Assembly (NCBI RefSeq): GCF_000295935.2
Contig: NZ_ALWO02000049.1
Location: forward strand, 38,610-102,609
Length of the DNA stretch: 64,000 nt
Source of the DNA: Indibacter alkaliphilus LW1
Lineage (GTDB): Bacteria; Bacteroidota; Bacteroidia; Cytophagales; Cyclobacteriaceae
Direction of reading: 5' to 3'
Under the pieces are notes generated by a model. That model searched no databases. It had not been told where the DNA came from and saw nothing but the letters and a program-made list of their open reading frames with translations. Below are positions 58,943-64,000 of the stretch, in pieces. The number at the start of each line of letters is the position of its first letter. The stretch's first letter is position 1. The translations under genes and the position numbers were made by a program.

Positions 58943-59057
58943 AGTATTCATCGTTTATGATGCGCAAGCAAATTTCTTAGGGTGATTTAGGATTGTAATT
59001 TTTATTTTCTTAGTTTCAGTAGTCGTTTTTGCAAACAATATCATCAAAAACTTAGAA

Positions 59058-59486
59058 ATGAATATTTTATTAAATTCTATACTATTTTTCACTTTATTAA
59101 TAAATCCAATCCTGGAGGGAAGGTGGATTATTGAAAGGTTTATAACCTTTGAAATTGTCATCAATTCAAAAAACTTTCAAAGTTTAGACGCTGAACAACA
59201 AATAAGGGGTTTAGAAATGTACAACTTATATTTGGAGGGAGTTGATTTAAATTTCACAGCTGATACTGTATATTTTAAAGACTTGAAAAACGAAAAAATT
59301 ATCGACAAAATAGGTCTCTGGTATATTGATAAGGATACTTTAAACATAAATGATTTGGAAGTTATGGCTACCTATAAATATTACATAGAAACTTTATCAG
59401 AATGTAACCTTCATCTTATTCCGGTTCTTCCCAGAGGTTTAGTAAGCAAAGGGGGAAGTACATTCATAAAGGACACTTGTTCTTAG
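59058..59486 (+). CDS. Hypothetical small protein, possibly exported and lipocalin-like
   Basis: This 142-residue protein opens with a hydrophobic stretch (ILLNSILFFTLLINPI) that could be a signal peptide or anchor, then EGRWIIERF, a start often seen in small lipocalin-like secreted proteins, followed by beta-rich sequence (DTVYFKDLKNEKI, IGLWYIDKDTLNI). Base composition is more AT-rich than that of its thiamine-operon neighbours, which suggests a different origin. I do not recognise a family. It stands at the left border of a decayed region. Confidence 0.6.
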   Translation: MNILLNSILFFTLLINPILEGRWIIERFITFEIVINSKNFQSLDAEQQIRGLEMYNLYLEGVDLNFTADTVYFKDLKNEKIIDKIGLWYIDKDTLNINDLEVMATYKYYIETLSECNLHLIPVLPRGLVSKGGSTFIKDTCS

Positions 59487-59604
59487 TAGAGGAATTTGAG
59501 ATTCGATAAGTAATTTGAGGTTTGTTAAATTTTTAAAATTTATTTGACCTATTCGGCTAATTTTTCAATTCCTGCACTTCTAGCTGATATTTGGCGTTAG
59601 CGCA

Positions 59605-59671
59605 AGACGAAGAATGCCCACCCTGCATTCAAGCTACTCGTTAATCCTGATAACTATCAAAATCACTGAGG
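59605..59671. repeat. Diverged repeat copy A flanking the dead toxin/antitoxin patch
   Basis: This stretch (AGACGAAGAATGC... CAAGCTACTCGTTAATCCTG) matches 60586-60648 in the same orientation: AGAATGC, CARGCTACTCGYYAATYCYGRTAAC are shared. The identity is partial. Together the copies bracket ~0.9 kb of decayed DNA. Confidence 0.45.
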
Positions 59672-59698
59672 CTAGGCCTTACGCTTGTCCCCATCTCA

Positions 59699-59808
59699 TT
59701 ATTTTTTGAACCTTTCCAGTAGTCGGGAGTGACTCCCCTTCATAATCAGATCAAATGCTAAAAGCCTCATAAAAGACAGTAAGGTTACCAACTGAGCACC
59801 ACTAAAGA
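59699..59808 (-). pseudogene. Short degenerate coding remnant, unidentified
   Basis: Minus-strand reading gives about 35 open codons ending in a stop: SGAQLVTLLSFMRLLAFDLI, then MKGSHSRLLERFKK. The upstream codons are broken by stops. The pattern looks like a protein C-terminus, perhaps from a mobile-element gene, but I cannot name it. The rest of 59487-59883 holds no intact gene. Confidence 0.35.
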
Positions 59809-59883
59809 CTTAACCCCTTTGGTCAGGATGAAAACTGGATTGAACTGTACAGCTAGGTATAACTCGGATTTCTAATAAATCCT

Positions 59884-60150
59884 TTATGAATAGTGGTCCT
59901 TAGCGTTAAGCACTACGACGGCAGATTCCAACACTTCGTAAACAAGTCAGTGTTCCTTGTTTATCCTACGTGACCAAAGACCTGATAGGCCATGCTTTAG
60001 CGGTTCCGGTTTTCCAGTACCTGAAAAAAGATGTTCGGTTAGTTCTTCTAGAAGTATCGCTAATTTGTTCAAAAGAGGTTTATTACCTGATTTTTTGTGA
60101 AAGGCAATATCTTCCAGTGCACGTTTGGTAAAATCTAAACGGTAAGTCAT
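59884..60150 (-). pseudogene. YoeB-type toxin gene inactivated by a nonsense codon
   Basis: This is 88 codons, the normal length for a Txe/YoeB-type mRNA interferase (RelE fold). The body is typical: FTKRALEDIAFHKKSG, GTGKPEPLKHGLSGLWSRRINKEH. The frame then meets TGA at 59947-59949, where relatives usually have Arg, and continues in the same frame as LVYEVLESAVVVLNAKDHYS up to a stop at 59884-59886. The lost last ~21 residues carry catalytic C-terminal residues in this family, so the toxin should be inactive. Its start overlaps the antitoxin stop by 4 bp. Confidence 0.85.
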
Positions 60151-60364
60151 TCTAATTCCAAAAAGGTTTTTATATCCTTTTTCTCGATACTAATAAAGTC
60201 CCCTTTTTTGTGCTGTTCCTTACTTTCTTGAATTTTGGCTATGAACTCAGGATTATATGGGCTTTCTTTAGCAACCTCAAACTTGATTTTAAGGGCCTTA
60301 GCAAAAGCTTTCAAGGCATCTTCTTGTTCTCTTGTTTCGGTATGATGATAATGGTGTTGTTCAT
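60147..60364 (-). pseudogene. Antitoxin gene with a single-base frameshift, partner of the dead YoeB
   Basis: From the ATG at 60362-60364 the frame gives MNNTIIIIPKQEN and stops soon after. The other frame from about 60340 reads TREQEDALKAFAKALKIKFE, then VAKESPYNPEFIAKIQESK..., up to TGA at 60147-60149. One missing base (likely A) near 60333-60336 explains the break, since 218 + 1 nt gives 73 codons. This is the short Bacteroidota antitoxin type that precedes YoeB-like toxins. The remaining 60365-60640 shows no gene. Confidence 0.8.
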
Positions 60365-60585
60365 TTAGATAGTATTGAATTGTGCTAAAATAGGTAGTTG
60401 AAACTTTAAACTATTTAGGCTATAACCCTAAACATTTACCAAAACGCCGTATTTTACCTTAGTTTTTTTAGGAATTCGCCCATAGACAAATAAGCTTTTC
60501 AAATATAATAACCTTCTCTGAACTTAAAAAGTTGAGCCTTTTTGCATTGAGATATTCCCATCAAGGTGAAATTTAGCCTGTGGCT

Positions 60586-60648
60586 AGATACAGAATGCAC
60601 GACTTTTTATACAGGCTACTCGCCAATTCCGGTAACCTCCTTAGAATC
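60586..60648. repeat. Diverged repeat copy B flanking the dead toxin/antitoxin patch
   Basis: This is the partner of 59605-59671. It ends at the stop codon of the minus-strand hydrolase gene (60641). Shared blocks are AGAATGC and CAGGCTACTCGCCAATTCCG. Confidence 0.45.
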
Positions 60649-61597
60649 GATCAGGAGAATTTAAGACTTGGTTCTCATCTTTTAAAAAACGTTGAATTGC
60701 TTTCACCACCTTTTCAGGCTCTTCTTCCTGCGGGAAATGTCCTGAAGCCTCAAGCTGATATACATCTGCATCAGGAAAGCCTTCTTGGAATTTTTTAAGA
60801 TTGGTAGGAGTGATTATGGGATCTGCCATGCCCCAAATGAACAGGACCGGTATGTCTTGCAGTTTTTCTTTTTGCTGCCACATGGATTCGAACCAGTCCT
60901 GATCATTTAATAATGACTTGGCAAAAGCTAAGGCCCCGTTTCTTTCAGATGCTTTGGAAAAGGATTTTCTGTAATGTTTCAGGATTTTTGATTCCGGCTT
61001 ATTTTTCGGCCCAAATGATTTGGGCAGAATAAATCTTGGGGAAAAATTAAGTCTTCTGTACAGAAAAGGGAGTAGGGGACTTCTCAGAATTTTGGCAAAT
61101 TTTTCGTATTCAGGTTCTCCCTTGGAGCTCCAAAGCCAAGAATTCATAATTATGAGACCCTTTACCCTTTCCGGATATTTTAATGCAAAGGCCATTCCTA
61201 TTGGGCCACCAAAGTCATGCAGTACTAAGGTGATATTTTGTAAGTCTTTTTTGAGAATAAATTGCTCCAGCGTATGGGAATGATTTTGAGTGCTATAATC
61301 ATAATCTTTTGGCTTGTCCGATAGCCCAAAACCAATATGGTCTATGGCCATACACCTGTTTTCCTGTTGCAGCCCTTTGATTACTTTTCTGAAATCAAAA
61401 CTCCAAGAAGGGGTGCCATGAACGAAAAGAATGATCTCACCCGCTCCTTCATCGATGTAATTCATTTGATGTCCATTGACCTGGAATTGGCGGAGAGTAA
61501 ATGGATATTCGGTTTTATCCAACCATGGATGTTGTGCTGTAGCCGTCATCATATTTATGCTTAGCGTGAGTAAAATGACCAATAGATTGATATGCAT
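60641..61597 (-). CDS. Exported alpha/beta hydrolase, haloalkane-dehalogenase/epoxide-hydrolase-like
   Basis: This 318-residue protein has an N-terminal signal peptide (~1-22, ending TATAQ). The oxyanion motif HGTPSWSFDFRKVI, the nucleophile elbow LVLHDFGGPIG with Asp as nucleophile, an acid candidate in WGMADPIITP and His in ASGHFPQEEEPEKV place it in the Asp-nucleophile group with haloalkane dehalogenases and epoxide hydrolases. The Trp that follows the nucleophile in most dehalogenases is Phe here, so halide binding is uncertain. An exported location is less usual for this group. It is monocistronic and lies next to a Crp-like regulator on the same strand. Confidence 0.8.
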   Translation of the reverse strand: MHINLLVILLTLSINMMTATAQHPWLDKTEYPFTLRQFQVNGHQMNYIDEGAGEIILFVHGTPSWSFDFRKVIKGLQQENRCMAIDHIGFGLSDKPKDYDYSTQNHSHTLEQFILKKDLQNITLVLHDFGGPIGMAFALKYPERVKGLIIMNSWLWSSKGEPEYEKFAKILRSPLLPFLYRRLNFSPRFILPKSFGPKNKPESKILKHYRKSFSKASERNGALAFAKSLLNDQDWFESMWQQKEKLQDIPVLFIWGMADPIITPTNLKKFQEGFPDADVYQLEASGHFPQEEEPEKVVKAIQRFLKDENQVLNSPDRF

Positions 61598-61660
61598 GAT
61601 TTATGAATTGCATGCAATATCCTGTCAGATGGGGAAAAAAATCTTGGTCTAAACCAATTT

Positions 61661-62239
61661 CTAAATTTTAATGGAATTGATGAGTTTGCTGAAATTAGTG
61701 GGATCTATGCCCAAATAGGAAGCCAGGTATTTTTGAGGTGCCAGCTGCAAAAGATGCGGACTGCGGGCACAAAAAGATCGAAAACGCTCTTGCATATTCT
61801 CGGACTGCATCTCCAGTTGCCTGTCCAAAACGCCTGCTAAAATCAATTCTGTCATTTTTCTAAAAAGTGTTTCGATATCCCTATATTCCAAAAAAAGCCC
61901 TTGCAAGTCTTTATGGCTGAGTGCCAATACTTCACTATCACTCAGGCAAGTAAGGCTGTATTTTGATGGTTTCTGCAAAAGGAAAGAATCAGGAATGGCG
62001 CAAAAATCCGGTGGATAGGTGAAGGCCATGACATGCAACTTTTGGCTGTTTTCAAAAAATGCCATTTGTACCCCTTTTTGTATAAAGTATAACTCTTTCT
62101 GAATTTCTCCAGGAACAAGAAGGTTACTGCCTTTAGGAAAAGATTTGGGTTCAAAACAAGAGTTCAGCGCTTCAAAACTTCCTTTGGAAAGTTTTGATAT
62201 GCTGTTCAGCTTTTCGAATAAAGGAGGGATATAACTCAT
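61661..62239 (-). CDS. Crp/Fnr-family transcriptional regulator
   Basis: This 192-residue protein has an N-terminal cyclic-nucleotide-binding-like beta-roll (~25-120; FPKGSNLLVPGEIQKELYFIQKG, then DFCAIPDSFL) and a C-terminal helix-turn-helix (LQLAPQKYLASYLGIDPTNF). Many Bacteroidota members of this type lack the classic phosphate-binding Arg motif, and none is obvious here. The target genes are unknown; the hydrolase 63 bp downstream on the same strand is a natural candidate. Confidence 0.85.
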   Translation of the reverse strand: MSYIPPLFEKLNSISKLSKGSFEALNSCFEPKSFPKGSNLLVPGEIQKELYFIQKGVQMAFFENSQKLHVMAFTYPPDFCAIPDSFLLQKPSKYSLTCLSDSEVLALSHKDLQGLFLEYRDIETLFRKMTELILAGVLDRQLEMQSENMQERFRSFCARSPHLLQLAPQKYLASYLGIDPTNFSKLINSIKI

Positions 62240-62290
62240 TGATTTTCAAACCTTTTGTAATTTTCATGCCTAAATCAAATTTCTTAAATT

Positions 62291-63541
62291 TTATCTGTTG
62301 AAAGGCAATTCATTGACCCAATGGAAGCCTCTGTTCATCAATAAATAATCTTCTTTGAGTTTTCTTCTGGTCAAAAATGTAGCATATCTTTCGCCTAATT
62401 CAAATGCCATTGAATATGCACCGCTTTCGAGTTCATTTATTTTAAGGGTAAAAGGTTGTTCCTGATCATGCTGGGACAGAAAATTAAGCTCTCCCTCATT
62501 CCAAATATTATCAATGCTGTAAAATTCTCTATCTCTATTTGTGTTAACACAGATAATTGATTTTCCTTGTATAATGATTTTCTCCCATTTTGAAAATCTT
62601 CCACTCGCTTCATTTTCTGCAAGTTGGTATTCTGTTATTTCATAGACACCTTCCCACTCGTTAGGGTAGGTCCGGAACTCCTGACTTTGGATGTGTCCTA
62701 TCAACATCCCTAACGGTACAATTCCAACAAAATATACTTTGGCACCCCAATAGGCGAATTTTCTCTTTTTATTATAAAGTGGATATTTAATTGTACTGAC
62801 CATTGAAGCTTTGTGCAGAAGGAAAAAATCTATCAAAGCCCTGAGATAAGGTAGGGCTATCAAGATGGAAAAGAACAAAAGATGTCCCGAAAAAAGCTTG
62901 ACAGGCACATCAAAGGATAAATTGACTATAAAAATATTTGTTGTAACAGCGATAGCTATCAAGGCTCCCAGCAATTGGGTTGTCCTAAAAAGCAACAATA
63001 CACCGGCGAGAATTTCAGAAATACCCATAAATGCCTTGTAAAGGTCTGAATAACCGAAAAATCTCCAGGCCAGTCCCATTGGTGAAAAGTCTCCATAAGA
63101 ACTTTCCAAGGCAAGGTAACTAGGGCCTGGAAACTGTCCTAGAAGGAATTTGATCACTCCGTAGGAAATCAGGGTCAAGCCTACAAAATATCTCATGTAA
63201 ACAAGGATAAACTTGTAAAATAGGTTGAGTTTAAACCGGTTTCGAACAAGGATCAATATTGGAATCAATATCAAAATGGCCAGTAGGGCATAGCTCAGGA
63301 TAGAAATATAATCCAAAGTCGTATCACCACTGCCATTCATTGGTACATATTCGAGATGCTCAAAACCTAGAATATACTTACCTACAAACAAATTTAGACT
63401 TCCTTTGACCTTATCTATAGGTTGGGTAATATACATACTTCCATAAGGAAAGTGGTGGAGAGGAAAAGGGAATATGTAAATCAGTACGTAAAGCCCAATG
63501 TATGTTTTAATGGCAGTAATCAAAAAGGAAAGCTTATTCAT
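62291..63541 (-). CDS. DoxX-like multi-pass membrane protein
   Basis: This is 416 residues from the Met at 63541 (MNKLSFLITAIKTYIGLYVL), chosen over an upstream Met at 63604 whose extension looks non-homologous and overlaps the permease remnant. About eight to nine hydrophobic helices run from residue ~7 to ~300, including a DoxX-like segment (FVGLTLISYGVIKFLLGQFP, SEILAGVLLLFRTTQLLGAL). A soluble C-terminal domain (~305-416) with beta-rich sequence (FSKWEKIIIQGKSIICVN) follows. Function unknown. It precedes the Crp-like gene on the same strand with ~50 bp between. Confidence 0.65.
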   Translation of the reverse strand: MNKLSFLITAIKTYIGLYVLIYIFPFPLHHFPYGSMYITQPIDKVKGSLNLFVGKYILGFEHLEYVPMNGSGDTTLDYISILSYALLAILILIPILILVRNRFKLNLFYKFILVYMRYFVGLTLISYGVIKFLLGQFPGPSYLALESSYGDFSPMGLAWRFFGYSDLYKAFMGISEILAGVLLLFRTTQLLGALIAIAVTTNIFIVNLSFDVPVKLFSGHLLFFSILIALPYLRALIDFFLLHKASMVSTIKYPLYNKKRKFAYWGAKVYFVGIVPLGMLIGHIQSQEFRTYPNEWEGVYEITEYQLAENEASGRFSKWEKIIIQGKSIICVNTNRDREFYSIDNIWNEGELNFLSQHDQEQPFTLKINELESGAYSMAFELGERYATFLTRRKLKEDYLLMNRGFHWVNELPFNR

Positions 63542-63598
63542 GTGCAAAATTATTTTTACCAGCGATGGAGAATCTTCTAATATAACTATATTTTTTAT

Positions 63599-63730
63599 AT
63601 GCATATTACTATACCAATGCTCCTGATATCAGGATTTTCAGCCATAATTATTGCTTTGGTAAGTGTTGGCTATCAAGCGACAAAAGCAGCTTTGATGAAT
63701 CCGGTAAAAAGCCTGAGGAGCGGGGAATAA
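63599..63730 (+). pseudogene. C-terminal remnant of a second FtsX-type ABC permease
   Basis: The frame from 63599 reads a final transmembrane helix (ISGFSAIIIALVSVGYQATK) and the tail AALMNPVKSLRSGE-stop, nearly the same as the end of the intact permease (AALMNPVNSLRSQ). The preceding bases belong to the start of the minus-strand DoxX-like gene, so the rest is missing. The stop is at 63728-63730. Confidence 0.85.
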
Positions 63731-63801
63731 AAGACCATTTTCAATTATCCCTACTCCTGACTTTTTCTAAATATGCCACAACTTACTGATAGGTAGGGAT
63801 T

Positions 63802-64000
63802 TTAAAACAAAAACCTCCAGGTTAAATGAATGGGTTTTACCATCTCTACATTTTCTGCCAAAAGGGGAGAATTGAATTGATAGGTAAATCCAAAAGTTGA
63901 GGCATTGAGGATTTCCAGTTTTTTGAAGTAATTCCCTTTAAATCCAAGCATCAGTTCTGCTTGTAGGTTAAATGGTCTGGCCACTTCTGATAAATTAATG
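63802..64000 (-). CDS. C-terminal end of a probable outer-membrane beta-barrel protein (partial)
   Basis: The minus-strand frame is open to the right window edge and ends at 63802. The last ~65 residues have alternating beta pattern and the barrel-type C-terminus MVKPIHLTWRFLF with terminal Phe; FNLQAELMLGFKGNYF is similar to membrane-spanning strands. This suggests an outer-membrane protein or TonB receptor whose main part lies outside the window. Confidence 0.55.
   Translation of the reverse strand, partial: INLSEVARPFNLQAELMLGFKGNYFKKLEILNASTFGFTYQFNSPLLAENVEMVKPIHLTWRFLF

Overview
The window looks like a chromosomal segment of a Bacteroidota bacterium, probably order Cytophagales and near Cyclobacteriaceae (an Algoriphagus- or Cyclobacterium-type organism). 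The evidence is three SusC/SusD pairs, a TonB-receptor/DUF4249-lipoprotein pair, FtsX-type ABC permeases without an ATPase, a 58-residue Hc1-type histone-like protein, a moderate-to-low GC content and many Sec or lipoprotein signals. The family assignment is inference. No rRNA, tRNA or CRISPR array was seen.

Region by region. (1) 1-12.8 kb is a polysaccharide utilisation locus (PUL) that fits glucuronoxylan. It holds the 3' end of a GH10-like protein that has lost its nucleophile, a membrane receptor fused to a transposase-type DNA-binding domain, SusC/SusD, a LacI regulator and a GH115 alpha-glucuronidase. Four near-identical palindromes (TGNAATCGATTNCA) sit one upstream of each of four genes: the receptor, susC, lacI and GH115. 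(2) 13.1-24.0 kb is a second PUL, susC-susD-GH95-SDR-Zn-dehydrogenase on the minus strand, divergent from its own lacI. A perfect 36-bp palindrome lies midway between the divergent genes. It probably serves fucosylated or L-galactosylated glycans. (3) 24.3-29.5 kb holds an FtsX-permease tail remnant, a DbpA-like RNA helicase, a BlaI/BlaR1-type pair, and two small secreted proteins, one resembling a free-standing MacB/FtsX periplasmic domain. (4) 29.8-38.6 kb is a propeller-type sensor kinase and a NarL-type response regulator, encoded tail to tail with a 4-bp overlap, next to a SusC/SusD pair without enzymes. A CCCCC-N5-GGG(G/T)G site lies 35-78 bp upstream of each of these three transcription units. 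(5) 39.0-49.8 kb holds an ABC permease, a kelch lipoprotein, the TonB receptor/DUF4249 pair, an M48 lipoprotein protease, a YdeI/DUF1801-like protein and an odd protein with an internal signal peptide. (6) 50.0-52.4 kb holds the Hc1-like protein and a secreted tandem alpha/beta-hydrolase. (7) 52.46-58.94 kb is a TPP-riboswitch-controlled thiamine operon, thiS-thiC-(TenI-ThiE fusion)-thiG-thiH-thiF. (8) 59.0-60.6 kb is a decayed patch with a dead YoeB-type toxin/antitoxin pair. (9) 60.6-64.0 kb holds a secreted alpha/beta hydrolase, a Crp-like regulator, a DoxX-like membrane protein, a second FtsX-permease tail remnant and the end of an outer-membrane protein.

How it fits together. Most of the window concerns sensing and import of glycans: SusC/D pairs capture and import oligosaccharides, surface or periplasmic GH95 and GH115 remove side chains, and three kinds of regulator (LacI, two-component, membrane receptor with transposase-like zinc ribbon) control them. 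The most unusual element is the 7TM-receptor/IS1595-zinc-ribbon fusion at 936-2855. The LacI-type operator upstream of it links it to the xylan PUL.
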